A stretch of 64,000 nt of DNA from Saposhnikovia divaricata (GCA_036435485.1 CM071596.1:11126001-11190000); one strand, 5' to 3'; positions 40,376 through 51,260 are shown, numbered from the stretch's first letter. Notes: a model not told the origin generated them from the letters alone. A program made the numbers and translations.

Positions 40376-40379
40376 AATC

Positions 40380-40680
40380 CCGTAGGTAATGGCCGACCGA
40401 GCGCCCGAAGGAGCCCCTACCGACCGAGGCGCGGTTGACCAAGGCGTCCGGGACACCACGGCCGACTAACCCCCAACTGACCGAGGCGCACAAGGCACGA
40501 CAACCGACTGAGGTGTAGCCGACCGAGGCGCGCAAGGCACGACGAACGAACGACCCGCGGTCGACCGAGCACCAAGCCGCAGCCGACCGAGAGCCGGCCG
40601 ACCGAGGCACCCGAAAGGCTCCAGCCGACCGGGGACCGGAAGACCGGGGCACCCGGGAAGCTTCAGCCGACCGGTCTTCG
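40380..40680. repeat. GC-rich GCCGACCGAGGCGC-type repeat
   Basis: Irregular short repeats of GCCGACCGAG with variable spacers. The two overlapping minus-strand ORFs here are low-complexity products of the repeat. Confidence 0.75.
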
Positions 40681-40790
40681 TTTCGATGTCGATGGTCCCA
40701 ACATCGTTTCGATGTCGAAGGTCCCAACATCGTTTCGATGTCGAAGGTCTCGACATCGTTTCGATGTCAAAAGTCGGTCCCGACGTCGTT
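40679..40790. repeat. 26-bp tandem repeat
   Basis: CGTTTCGATGTCGAAGGTCC units start at 40679, 40705, 40731 and 40757, an exact 26-bp period. Confidence 0.9.
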
Positions 40791-40837
40791 TCTAATATGA
40801 AAACTAAGATGGGTCAGAAGTTGAGCCCAAGGCCGTT

Positions 40838-40995
40838 TAGCGCCGATTAGCATCAATTAGCACCGTTTATTATCGATTAGCACCGATTAGTGCCGATTAG
40901 CACCATTTAGTGCCGAGAGACTCCCGGAGAGAGCTCTGGTCGAGACACTCGGGCCGAGAGGCTCTTGGAGAGAGCTCTGGCCGAGACGCTCGTGC
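40838..40995. repeat. Two short satellites: GATTAGCACC (about 10-11 bp) and a 41-bp unit
   Basis: 40838-40918 is a run of GATTAGCACC/GATTAGTGCC variants. 40918-40995 has two 41-bp units sharing GGAGAGAGCTCTGG (40926 and 40967). Confidence 0.8.
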
Positions 40996-41371
40996 CAAGA
41001 GGCTGACATCATTCCAACACCTCAGTCAGCCTTCAAACGTCCCTCCTGATGTTTGAAACGTGACTAGTTAATCATCGTTTTATATGAAACGTTGAGCCAG
41101 AGTCGTTTAGCGCCGTTTAACATATAAACCCGAACTTTGGATTCTAGGTTGACAATGTTGAATGTAAGCCTTGATGGTCAAGTATAAATTTAGAAGCTTG
41201 GAATTCCAATCTAGAATCAAGGACTAAGGAACTAAGTTAAAGTCGTTGAAGGCCAGCAAAGCTACTAGAGCTAACCTTGGATCAAGAGATTCCAGCATAG
41301 CTCAAGAGTGAGCCACTCAGTTAGCATTCCAACATTGTGATTGAAAAGTTCGAAGTAATTCTATTTAAGAT

Positions 41372-41770
41372 CAGCCGACCGGCCTCAGCCAAGGGCCTCA
41401 GCCGACCGAGCCTCAGCCGACCGGCCTCAGCCAACCGAGCCTCAGCCGACGAGCCTCAGCCAAGGGCCTCAACCGACCGAGCCTCCGCCGACCGGCCTCA
41501 GCCAAGGGCCTCAGCCGACCGAGCCTCAGCCGACCGGCCTCAGTCGACCGAGCCTCAAGCAAGGGCCTCAGCCAACCGCCCTCACCCGACCGGCCTCAGC
41601 CGACCGAGCCTCAGCCGACCGGCCTCAGCCGACCGAGCCTCAACCGACTGGCCTCAACTAGGGGCCTCAGCCGACCGAGCCTCAGCCGATCGGCCTCAAC
41701 CGATTGGCCTCAGCCGACCGAGCCTTAGCCGACTGAGCCTCAGCAGACCGGCCTACGCCGACCGGTCGTC
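41372..41770. repeat. CCTCAGCCGACCG(A/G) tandem repeat, about 15-bp unit
   Basis: Roughly 400 bp of GCCTCAGCCGACCG units with GGCCTCAGCCAAGG variants. The 145-codon ORF (41337-41774) is the translation of this repeat (RPASAD-like) and not a plausible gene. Confidence 0.9.
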
Positions 41771-41825
41771 TTAAGCCCGTCGCCATTTCAAAAAAACGTT
41801 GTCATTTTAGGAAAATGGCAGGCCA

Positions 41826-42005
41826 GGTTTAGTGCCTCTTAGCACCGTTTAGCGCCGTTTAGTGCCGTTTAGCACCGATTAGTGCCGTTAGTGCCGATTA
41901 ACGCCGTTTAGCGCCGTCTTATGCCATGTAACACCGTTTAAACGTCGTTTAAGGCTAGTTAGCACCGTTCAGTGTCGTTTAATGCCGTTTAGCATCGTTT
42001 AAAAT
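41826..42005. repeat. GCCGTTTAGC tandem repeat, about 10-bp unit
   Basis: Variants GCCGTTTAGT, ACCGTTTAGC and GCCGATTAAC run for about 180 bp, about 155 bp before the 3' LTR. It is related to the 40838 repeat. Confidence 0.85.
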
Positions 42006-42143
42006 GTCGTCGTAAATGCATCTGTCGCTCCACGCTTTACATCAAATGACGATACTCGTGAAACACTAGTGTATAACGATAAACCCTGACCCAAGTCTCG
42101 AAAAAGGTAGTTAAAACTTCACGGAAAACCTGATCAGTTTTCC

Positions 42144-42160
42144 TAGAAGTTGGGGGCAAA
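42144..42160 (+). other. Polypurine tract of the Tat element
   Basis: AGAAGTTGGGGGCAAA lies immediately upstream of the 3' LTR start TGATAT, as needed for plus-strand priming. Confidence 0.75.
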
Positions 42161-42679
42161 TGATATTGGCTAAAAGTAAACCCTAAAAACACATTTAATG
42201 TGGCATTAATTAGACCGGGTATGGTCCAAATATGGGCCCACCAACAAGGTCCAAACCCTATTTTTAATATTAATTTCGTAATTAATATTAGGGGTAATAA
42301 ACAGCTCAGCAATAAGAGTCAAATAAGGATATTACTTCTGCCTGACTTAGCCTCCAAGGCACCCACTTCAACATGGAAACTAACTTCTACAAGGAAGGAG
42401 TCTAGAACCTTCCTTAAGGCGGTGGCTTGCCCACCAAGTATCCAAATCCTACCATAATTCTTAGGCTTCTCAGCCTATATAAAGGGCTTGACCCCTCATT
42501 CTCAGAACTACGTTTTTGGCTTGATTCCTGATATTCATCAAGGTACGTAGGCATCTTGTGAAGACAGATTCAGCCACGAACACGAGAGCAGCCTTTAAAG
42601 CACGAAGCTCACGAACCCTAATATTAATTACACACAAACCCTAGCCGCAATTTAACAACCTAGTTTTTATTCCACAACA
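42161..42679 (+). repeat. 3' LTR of the Tat element
   Basis: It is 519 bp and collinear with 16223-16745, ending CCACAACA followed by the CTCGT target duplication. Most mismatches to the 5' LTR are in the first 100 bp. Confidence 0.9.
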
Positions 42680-43037
42680 CTCGTAATACAAGAATTTTTT
42701 ACAATTGACACTACTTTGTCGTATAAAAAAATTACATTTAACAAAAATAAACTCAAATTGATACATGTAATAAAAAACAAATTTTCACGTAGAGAAATTT
42801 AAATCCAACAAATTGTAGATGTTAGTTTCACCGTACAATGTATGGCACACCCTCAAAGATACAAAAACCATAAAATAGATGGAACATTAAAGGAATAAAT
42901 TTATTTTTGTTAACAAAATACAAGGGAAGTATAGGAATGATAAAATATGCGAAATTGGTGTAAAAATTATGTCAGATTTACTTTTGATACTAAATTTAAT
43001 ATCATACTATTCATTTGGTGTGACTTTTATATTATTA

Positions 43038-43515
43038 GAGCATTTCCAACCTTCTAAAACTTTTAGATAAAATGGATAAATGATACCATAAATAAAAATG
43101 ATAGAAAATATGTGAAAAAATTTCCACTCCAACCACGCATTCCTATTGTATAAAAATTTAGCCAATCTTGTGATGATGATTATATTTGTCGAATCTCTGG
43201 AGATTAAGAATAGTCCACATCATCTATTACCATAATAAAATACCTCTTGTTTAAAAAATTATCCAATCCCATGATGGTGGCTATATTTGTTGAATCTCTA
43301 GAGACTAAGAAGATTCCACATCATCTATTAATATAATAAAATAATATATTCTATTAATAACAACTTGAAATAATAATAACATATTATTTTTAAAAAGTAG
43401 CCAATCAGTATAGGCAGTACTATCGAAGCATAAGACCTTACAAATTCAATAAATTTTATATAATCATTATTTTATATCATTTTAATCAATCAATTTAGTC
43501 AACTTGAAGATGCTC
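43038..43515. mobile_element. Tourist-like MITE
   Basis: GAGCATTTCCAAC and TTGAAGATGCTC ends are flanked by TTA (43035-43037 and 43516-43518). Copy X near 15265 lacks it. Confidence 0.65.
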
Positions 43516-43948
43516 TTATAGTGTTGCATTGGAGTTTATTTTACATTAAAATTAACATTAATTTGGTATTATAATGTTGGATCGGAGTTGCTGATCTGAT
43601 GATATGATAAAAAATTAAAAAATCAGACTTAAAATTGATTGTGACAATATTTGTAAGAGAAGGAAATAGGCGCACAGAAAAATTTGGATTTGAAATTTTG
43701 TCTAATATATTAGGAAAATTGGAATGAAATCAATTTGAAAAAATTTCGATTCGGTCCACAGGTCAAAATGGATTACAATTTGTTTTATCAAAATTCGACC
43801 CCTTCAAATTCAGTAAAAGCCGATATTTAAAGTCGATTTGAATAGAAATCCTGAATGATTAAGATAAGATCGCAAATTGGCCCAATATAAAATCAGGATT
43901 TAATGTGTATATTGTGGAAAATTTGATAAAAATCTAAATTAATTCATA

Positions 43949-44613
43949 CAGTAAACCTCGTTAAATTAATATGCGATAAATTAATAATCTCTCTAAGTTA
44001 ATAATTTTTTCCGGTCTCAACTTGGGCCAGTTCAAAAAATGATTAATTTCATAAGATAATAATATATTAATTTTTTTGAAATCCTATATAAATATATGGT
44101 CCCAATAATATTATAAATTAATAATTCCTTTATAATCATAAAAATATATGTATTACCCTTTTGTAAAATATGATTCTAGGGTTCTTAAAATTTGAATCTA
44201 TTTGAAACTCATCTTTAACCATCTTTGTTGCATCCAAAAGTTCAAACACGATGTTTTCGTAAATCATTAAAAAGTTATTAATCAATGTTTTTTATGTCTT
44301 AGTGTTTCTTTACGTGAAAAAGGTTCAAAAATGTTGTTTTATCCTTGATATCATCTAAATATACATGAATATTTACTTTGAATCTCGCAAATACTCATTA
44401 AATTTGTAAACAGTATATATTAAATTAATTGAATTAAATATAAAACATAAATTGTACAATTCATTCTGTTTAAAGGTATATAACTGGAAATTAATTTTCT
44501 TTGATGTCAAAAATTCTCTATAAATTAATAATTATTAATTTCGATTAATAAATACCTTTCTAAATTAATAGAATTCTCCGGCCCAAATATATTAATTTAT
44601 AGAGATTTTACTG
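43949..44613. mobile_element. Emigrant-like (pogo/Tc1-mariner) MITE
   Basis: CAGTAAACCTCGTTAAATTA at the left and, inverted, CAGTAAAATCTCTATAAATT at the right are flanked by TA (43947-43948 and 44614-44615). The terminal sequence matches the Emigrant family known from Arabidopsis. Copy X reads TTCATATTTTATCC across the site. Confidence 0.8.
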
Positions 44614-45261
44614 TATTTTATCCAATTTTTTATAATATTGAATTAAATCATGGATAAAAATCTAAACTTTTTAATGAAATCTCACATAAAACTTAAATTT
44701 CCGAAAAAAGTTATTGAAAAGAAAACAATCAATATAAAAGTGATTTAAAAAATTGAAATCCAACATGATCCGCAACCCTAAACGGGCCTAGATATTTTAA
44801 ACACTCAACCCGATTCAATTTTTTTTTTTAAAAAACTTAAAGTAATCCAATTTCGAAAAATTCAAAATTCTATAATTCAGCCCAACCGAATTTTGTGCAT
44901 TTTTTTTCCAACCAATTTAAACCGGTTTTTTTACGGTACCATATCCAATTAGAATTTAACGAGGCTAATAATCTTTTTGTAAATATTTATACTTTGCGAA
45001 GAACAAAGTATAAATTAATCAAAAAAAATTACATAAGCGTAATACAAGATTTTTTTACAATTGACACTACTTTGTCGTATAAAAATATTACATTTAACAA
45101 AAATAAGCTCAAATTTATACATGTATAAAAAACAATTTTTAACGTAGCGAAATTTAAATTCAACAAATAATAGATGTTAGTTTCACGATACAAATTTGTA
45201 CTAACATTAATCATTAGATTTCATTCATTTTAGCAAATCATTCGTCTTATCTTTATCATTA

Positions 45262-45660
45262 ACTCGTTAAAGCTAAAAAAAAAAAAAAATTTTACTTTTT
45301 ATTTTTTTATCTTCAACCAAATTAATTTTTTATTTTTTGAAAATTTGGGAATATTACTAAATTAGATATACATCCGTACGGTTGGATCGTCGAGAAATAT
45401 TTTTAAAAAAATAGAAACAACAATTCGTGACAAAGCACTAGTTACTAGTACTAGTTAGAATAGTAGTGATCTACTAAGATCTCCAACCAAATTAATTTTT
45501 TATTTTTTGAAAATTTGGGAATATCACTAAATTAGATATATCATGACATCCGTACGGTTGGATCGTCGAGAAATATTTTTTAAAAAAAAGAAATAACAAT
45601 CCGTGAAAAAGCACTAGACTAGTACTAGTTAGAATAGTAGTGATCTATCAATATCTTCAA
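45262..45660. repeat. 176-bp tandem repeat, two units, sharing the hAT-element core
   Basis: CATCCGTACGGTTGGATCGT occurs at 45371 and 45547, with AATTAATTTTTTATTTTTTG and ACTAGTTAGAATAGTAGTG in both units. The core is the same as in the hAT element at 35245-35715. Confidence 0.85.
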
Positions 45661-45990
45661 TCAAATTAATTGTTCACGAACAGCTCGAGCTCGGATCGAG
45701 CTCAACTCGGCTCGAGGCTGTTCGTGAACAACTCGAGTTCGGCTCGATTCGATCAAAATTCGACTCGATTTGTTAAGAAATCAGCTCAGTTCGTGAACAA
45801 ATTCTATAATTTTGAAACAAATGAATATATCGTTACACTTAAACCGTGCCCGGCCGTGCAATGCACGAGACCAGATATAAACAATGGTCGACTGCTCGGT
45901 GTAATAAGAAGATTTTTGATTTGAATGTGAAAATTTTATGGAGGAAAATTACACAATTAGTTTCAAACAAAACACGTTTTTAAGGACATT
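45661..45990. other. hAT-like GAACAGCTCGAGCTCGG sequence fragment
   Basis: GTTCACGAACAGCTCGAGCTC and an inverted GAGGCTGTTCGTGAAC within 75 bp are typical of diverged hAT MITE ends. Exact borders were not found. Confidence 0.4.
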
Positions 45991-45997
45991 GTTATTA

Positions 45998-46399
45998 GAG
46001 CCTGTTTGGCGTTTGGCTACGCTGCTTTAAGTCATTCATGTGCTTTAAGTAGTTTTTGACCCGTTTGTCAATCACTGCTTTAAGCCAGTTTTAAGTTAAA
46101 AAACTCCATTAAGTCATAAGTTTCATTTAGATACTTTTGACTTATTACTTATGATTTATGGAGTTTTTTTTATTTTTTTTATTTTTACGATTCTAGTAAA
46201 GTTTAAATATTATGCATTTAAAATATTTTTAAGTCAAATTTCACTTTAAATCAAAATTATTAAACCCGCATTTAACTTTAAGTAAAATTACCCAAACACA
46301 TTCATTCAACTTAAAGTAAACAACTTTACTTTCTCCATTAAGTTAAAAATACCTCCATTAAGTTAAAAGTAACTTATTTTAAGCAATCCCAAACGGTCT
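45998..46399. mobile_element. PIF/Harbinger-like MITE, diverged
   Basis: GAGCCTGTTTGG at the left and CCAAACGGTCTC at the right form terminal inverted repeats. The flanks are TTA and CTA, so the target duplication has one mismatch. The interior has many TTAAGTTAAAAGT words. Confidence 0.5.
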
Positions 46400-47397
46400 C
46401 TAAGCCGCCTGTTGGCTGTTGGTGAAACAGTGTCCTACATAATAAAAAAGCCATGCATGTCGATCAATTTTTTCCATATCAACTACAGCATGCTGAGTCA
46501 AACCATGACATGATCCGTTTGGTCAATAAAATAGACTATCACCGTTCACCGAACCCATTTTTAGGAAAATGTCGTCGTACCTTTTAATTTTTTTAATTAT
46601 TTTCTTCGTTTTTAAAGGGATATTCAACATCCATTTAAGATGCATGTTAAGAATAATTTTATAATTTTTTTTATATAAAAATTTAAAGAAATAGGAACAG
46701 AGGGAATACATATTTACAATTTCATTTTTATAGCTAAATAGGAAACAATTAAACTTACTGGTTTAAGTAATTCTTAGTACAAACTGTTAAAGATACTTTG
46801 ATCATTGACTACCGAGTACTTTCAAGCAATTTGGAGTAAGAGGTTTAGTTTAGTTTTAATCAGTAACGTAAAATAAAGTAATATATCTAGCAAGAAAAAT
46901 AGAGTTTGAAAAAAATAAATGTTACGGATATTTTTAGGGGACATTTTTTTCTTGGTTAATGGATTCGATTAACATGAATCAAAACATGAAATTCATGGTT
47001 AATACATGAATCCGATTAATAGGAATCGAAACATTAAACCCATATAATTTGTATAAACAATTTGATAGTAAAAAATAAGAACTTCATTATCATTTTATAT
47101 GGGTAATTATATTCTCCCTCTACGATAACATGCCATTCACATTCTCGTTACCTCATTCCCATATCCCACATTCCTATCCCGATTTCGATACCTTTTAACC
47201 ATCCAAATGTCTAGTGAAAGTTAATGTTTCCGTAAAACACCTTTTCAATAATTTGCTTTCCAATAATAATACGGCATGTGCATGAAGTAACAGTATATAC
47301 AATATCGAAATCAATTTAAATAAAAAAGTTCTGTTATTATATTAAACTTAAAATAAATTCTTAATGCTAATTAAGTGCGTGTTTTACAATTATGAAA
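46400..47397. other. Intergenic DNA downstream of the ERF gene
   Basis: AT-rich, with short TTAACATGAATC/GAATCGAAACAT repeats around 46960-47035. No gene is seen. Confidence 0.35.
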
Positions 47398-47895
47398 TTA
47401 AAACTTCCAAAGAGAACTATAGTGCACTTCTGCTAAATGCTCATCATCTTGACTCTCATCCAAAAATACCGACCCCGCCATTTCCATCCACATCTTTGGT
47501 GAGTCCAATGTAGACTCGTTAATAGCTTCAATCTCACTAGAAGATAATTGCACCGTAACTGGACCAGAATTTTCAGGTTTTCGGAACTTCATGGCAGCTT
47601 CTTGAGCTGCCATTTGCACATCCGCATGGTTCGAACTTGCTGGCTTGGGAAAAGTATGAACCATTTCCGGAAAATTGAGATGCGCACCGGGGCCTTTTAA
47701 GTGTAATGCAGCTACATCATAAGCAGCTGCTGCCATTTCAGGTGCCTCGTAGCTTCCTAGCCAGATTCTGCTTTTTTTTCCAGGCTCTCGAATTTCGGAC
47801 ACCCATTTTCCCCATTTCCTCTTTCGGACCCCTTTGTAGGATTGTTCCCGGCTAACTCCTTGTTGGTTCATGTTTGAATGTGTAGAGATTTGCAT
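47398..47895 (-). CDS. ERF021: AP2/ERF transcription factor, ERF021-like
   Basis: A single-exon gene of 165 codons from the first ATG. The AP2 DNA-binding domain spans about residues 19-79: SYKGVRKRKWGKWVSEIREP, KKSRIWLGSYEAPEMAAAAY, DVAALHLKGPGAHLNFPE. WVSEIREP and the V/E positions in the sheet mark the DREB-side of the ERF family. The C-terminal block VQLSSSEIEAINESTLDSPK is characteristic of the Arabidopsis ERF021 group, where this motif follows the AP2 domain, and the acidic tail ends DESQDDEHLAEVHYSSLWKF. Proteins of this type bind GCC/DRE-like promoter elements in the nucleus. A TATA box lies only about 18 bp above the first ATG, so the ninth codon (47869-47871, MNQQG) is the more likely start. 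No introns or damage are visible. Confidence 0.9.
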   Translation of the reverse strand: MQISTHSNMNQQGVSREQSYKGVRKRKWGKWVSEIREPGKKSRIWLGSYEAPEMAAAAYDVAALHLKGPGAHLNFPEMVHTFPKPASSNHADVQMAAQEAAMKFRKPENSGPVTVQLSSSEIEAINESTLDSPKMWMEMAGSVFLDESQDDEHLAEVHYSSLWKF

Positions 47896-47910
47896 TAGGG
47901 TGTCTGTGTC

Positions 47911-47917
47911 TATATAT
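47911..47917 (-). promoter_or_regulatory. TATA box of the ERF021-like gene
   Basis: ATATATA on the minus strand, in the context CCAATATATAGACAC. Transcription would begin about 25-35 bp downstream, near 47885, which favours the second in-frame ATG. Confidence 0.5.
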
Positions 47918-47921
47918 TGGT

Positions 47922-48879
47922 CTTAAATGTTTACAGATGTTATGGGAGAAGTGAGGTTCTCCGTTGGTCCATATTATTATTAGTGGGATAAAGTTGTAAA
48001 ATTGACGGTGTGACCAAGTGAGCTTGGAACGTGTGAATTTTGAGGTTATGCGTTTACTTAAAATTAGCTTAAAATCTCTGTGATGCTCTTTAATACAATG
48101 CAATTTTTTTTAATTTGATTTAAAAAATTTAAGACATGAATTTTGTAGGCTTAAAATTTTAAATGATATGATGTGATAATAATTATATATATGTTGTTCG
48201 TGATAATTTTAGAAAACGGATGAATTTTAGTTTGAAAATGTAGAAAAGATGATATGTTTTAGCTGAAAAACGTAATCGTTTAGTAATTAGATTATTATAT
48301 TTTGCTTAAATAACACTACCCAAATAGGTTTTAATGGGAAAAAAATAGAAAAGGTAACGCATTTTAGCTGAAAAAGGTAATTGATTAATTATCAGTAATT
48401 ATAATTATAATATTTTATTTTATTAAATAGAATTGCTCATAGTATTTTTAGAAAAGAAATAATTTTAGTTAGATGAAATATAAAATATAATTTATTTTAC
48501 GTGAAAAAGGAGTTGATTAGTTATTGAAAATAGAAAAGGTAACATGTTTTACCTGAAAAGTAAATTTTTTAGTTATTAGTAACAATAAATAATTAAGTAA
48601 AAATAATAGGTACAGTTAAGTAAGGGTAAATAAGTAAAATTAACAGGTACCGTATCGACCGACCAACCAATCGATCGACCAACCAAACTTTTAATGTTTC
48701 AGTTATTATATAATAGTGTAGGTAGATAGTATAGATAGGATTTCAAATTAATCAAATTCCTCACACAGATTTTCAAGATACATAAATAGTAGGCCTTAAA
48801 ATTGGTTTAAGCTAAAATAGTTAAAATAGTTTTAAAATGTTAAAATTAGTAGGACATAATTAGTAGAATCATTTTAAAC
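47922..48879. other. Upstream region of the ERF gene and intergenic DNA
   Basis: AT-rich, with repeated TTTTAGCTGAAAAAGGTAA-like words (about 48258, 48361, 48497 and 48549) and short GACCGACCAACCAATCGATC repeats at about 48658-48690. No gene is seen. Confidence 0.35.
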
Positions 48880-49267
48880 CGATTTTAAATCATTCTAATA
48901 ATATTTTCTTTTGTTGTTTAATTTTAATAACCTTTTTATTTATATAAAATAGATGATCTAAATTTGCTTCAATTTCTTTTTTTTTTTGACAAAAAATTGT
49001 ACTCATTTTTGTCAATTAATTACTACATTTTTTGATCATTATTTTAATAACAAACATTTGTGTAAGTGTATTCTTTTAACTTAAGTTACTTAAAATTATC
49101 CAAACAAATCCTGCATATCTCTACAATAAAAGTGGATGGACATGGTTGGTAAATAAAATTATTACAGTTAAACTTAGAGCAAAAAGATTGCTACAATTTA
49201 TTAAGAATATTATAGTCAAATACATATAGGTACAGATAAAAGTAAAATGTGCCTCTCTAATCTTTTC

Positions 49268-49330
49268 TAAACTTCAAAACTGCTGAGAAATTAATTCTAC
49301 AAGTTTTGCGACATTCAGGAGTTTTAATAA
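49268..49330 (-). pseudogene. Receiver-domain gene, last ~20 codons only (unit A)
   Basis: The minus-strand sequence CCTGAATGTCGCAAAACTTG aligns with the end of the unit B receiver gene (PLNVAKLVEFFNSFEV). A deletion joins it directly to the downstream AATATCAAGTTC sequence, so the rest of the gene is gone. Confidence 0.6.
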
Positions 49331-49574
49331 TTATAATATCAAGTTCAAATAAGAGTGTGACACCCATGTATCTTATAATATTAAGAAAATTAATTTATTA
49401 ATAAATTATTTAATGAAAAAATATAATTACAAGCTGTAATTCAGTTTATAAATTAACTAATAATATCCACTGCATATCACAAAATATATTATTCAAAATT
49501 TGACTAGTGTAAGTTAAAACTTAACTATATCTTTATATGCAAATGCTTACGAGAAGGGAGTTTAGAATACCAGC

Positions 49575-51260
49575 CAACTTACTTTGACAGACCTTTCATT
49601 CCCGGAAGGTAAATTTCAATGGTTTTAGAATGTGTATATATGAAAATGTTTCTGATATTATATGTGTATATATAATCTCATCACCGTCACTCTTTTCCCC
49701 GACGATGGTATCGGCCCCGAGATCGCCGAGTCTGTTAAACAGTTGGGTTCGTGTTATCACTACTCAGAAATGGGCGTCAATAGGTTTTCCGTGTCATCCC
49801 AGTCAACTCAGGTAAGACCCATGTGTTTCCCACCATGGGCTCGGGTAACCTCTTAAACTAACTTAGATGAATTATTCAGATTAACATTTAGAAAAATGTA
49901 CATTTTCTTATTTTTGAATCAGATCTTGCTCTATCTTGTTTTGGTCGTGATTATCATATTTGACCAATTATCTAATTGTTGTGTATAATGGATTATTCAT
50001 GAATTCTGTTTCCGATTAAGTCTTCTAATCTTTAGCCATTAGGGTTGAATTCGAGGAGAGGGGTAAAATTAGTTGGGGGTTTGGAGAAGATGAGGGCACT
50101 TCAGTAATTCTGTTTTTCTGTATTATTTTACACTTACTATAGTTGATTGGCATTATTAGGTTTTCAGCTTATTTTGAGTAATGATTATTTATGTCATAAT
50201 TAGTGTCGTTTATTGTGATTTAATTGCCAACTTTATACGCCTTTAATTAGTTGTATGGTTAAGTCAGTAACCTTCTAAATGACTTAGGCAGGAGTCTTTA
50301 GTGTTTTCTTAATTTAGGAAAGTCTTTAATTCATTATTTTGCATAGGGTGGGTTTGATGGTGTATTTATGGGCTGGTTTGACTAAATGTGTATGCTATTT
50401 CTTAATTGGAGGTAGTTAAGAGAATGATTAATTGGCGAGGAGTTATTTGAGGGATTAATTGGTGAATGGTAATCATATATAAATGATTAATTTTTTTCTG
50501 ATAATTTTAAGGAGGATTTGAAATCAGTTTTATTAAATGCTAATTGATTCTTGTTTTTGAGGCTTTGAATTTTCAGTGAACTAATTGATTATGTTTTATT
50601 TTTGGTTTTAATTTCTTATTTTGAAAAGTCTTAAATAGTTTGATTGTACCATTTTATATAGTTGCTGTACCATCTGAGGGTGTGCCATTTATTGTGGCTT
50701 TATGGACCAATTTTTGGTTATTTTCGATGTCGTCTTTTTGACGAGTTGGGTCATTATTGATGATTATTGTTTTTCCATATTTGTAATCGACTCCAGGAGG
50801 CCGATATAGTAAATTATTTATTGTGAGTTGTGACTATTAGTGTGTGTACTTAAATTTTATAGGCCTTGATGTATGTTATTGTGTCTAATCAAAGGTTTTT
50901 CCTTTGATTAGATTTTATTTTTACAGTTGATTAGATTTTTTTCATCGAAATAATGTTTTTAATATCACTAGGATTTAGGAATAATTTTTGTTGTGTTATT
51001 TACTTTAATATTAATTATAAATATTATTTTTAATCAGTTTTCTTGTTGTTTTTCAGGTGAGAAGACTTTGGGTAGTCTCTTTTCGGACTTTAAAGTCTTA
51101 TTATCTAAATTTTCGAGGACATTTATACATGCCCTTCGGTTAGATGATAAACTTTATTGAATGAAAGAAACTAAACCCCTTTCTCTGGTTTTGCCGGTAT
51201 TGTATTTCGATACAATTCATATACGAGAATGTATATTCTTGACAAAAGAAAAAAGAAAAA
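49575..51260 (+). mobile_element. Inserted segment carrying an NAD-isocitrate dehydrogenase exon (unit A)
   Basis: It is flanked by an 11-bp direct repeat AGAATACCAGC (49564-49574 and 51261-51271). The right end is A-rich (AAAAGAAAAAAGAAAAA) before the repeat, and unit B near 56632-56645 lacks the insertion. The segment contains the IDH-like exon, a GTAAGA donor at 49812, a TTTTTCAG acceptor near 51057 and gene-end-like sequence with TTTATTGAATGAAAG. The tail and long target duplication suggest LINE-type retroposition of an unspliced transcript, but a Pack-type DNA transposon is possible. Confidence 0.55.
49674..49742 (+). pseudogene. NAD-dependent isocitrate dehydrogenase exon fragment (unit A)
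   Basis: The frame reads NLITVTLFPDDGIGPEIAES then VKQ, matching the N-terminal region of the mitochondrial NAD-IDH catalytic subunit (IDH5 type: TLFPGDGIGPEIAESVKQVF). The conserved GDG is changed to DDG, and homology stops after VKQ, where the native gene probably has an exon end. The following reading frame resembles nothing in IDH. Confidence 0.8.

Larger units (their letters stand above)
16223..42679 (+). mobile_element. Tat-lineage Ty3/gypsy LTR retrotransposon, defective, with nested insertions
   Basis: The LTRs (16223-16745 and 42161-42679) start TGATAT and end CCACAACA, and are flanked by the 5-bp target duplication CTCGT (16218-16222 and 42680-42684). Gag, protease and a second, Tat-type RNase H motif (38419-38496) are on the plus strand. 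Reverse transcriptase and integrase are missing. About 17.1 kb (16972-34116) is a nested chromovirus-like element plus insertions, and 34840-36997 is a hAT element; without these the element is about 7 kb. The duplication copy at 45030 provides the uninterrupted target site. The LTR pair differs by several percent by eye, more than the nested element's LTRs, consistent with the nesting order. Confidence 0.85.
42870..45192. repeat. Copy Y of the head-to-tail segmental duplication
   Basis: It is homologous to 14365-16222 plus 42685-42869. It lacks the palindrome-rich insertion, the 15915 MITE and the Tat element, but carries MITEs at 43038 and 43949. No gene is seen. Confidence 0.75.

Noticed and set aside
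40308..40756. Overlapping minus-strand ORFs of 140 and 96 codons
   Set aside because: Low-complexity products of GC-rich short repeats in two frames.
41372..41770. CRISPR-like regular repeats
   Set aside because: Units are contiguous tandem repeats with no unique spacers, in a plant retrotransposon.
41337..41774. 145-codon ORF with repeated RPASAD-like units
   Set aside because: It is the translation of a 15-bp GC-rich tandem repeat in the retrotransposon 3' region; no domain and no gene context.
45840..45880. Helitron-like hairpin CGTGCAATGCACG
   Set aside because: No CTAG terminus at the right distance and no 5' TC end located.
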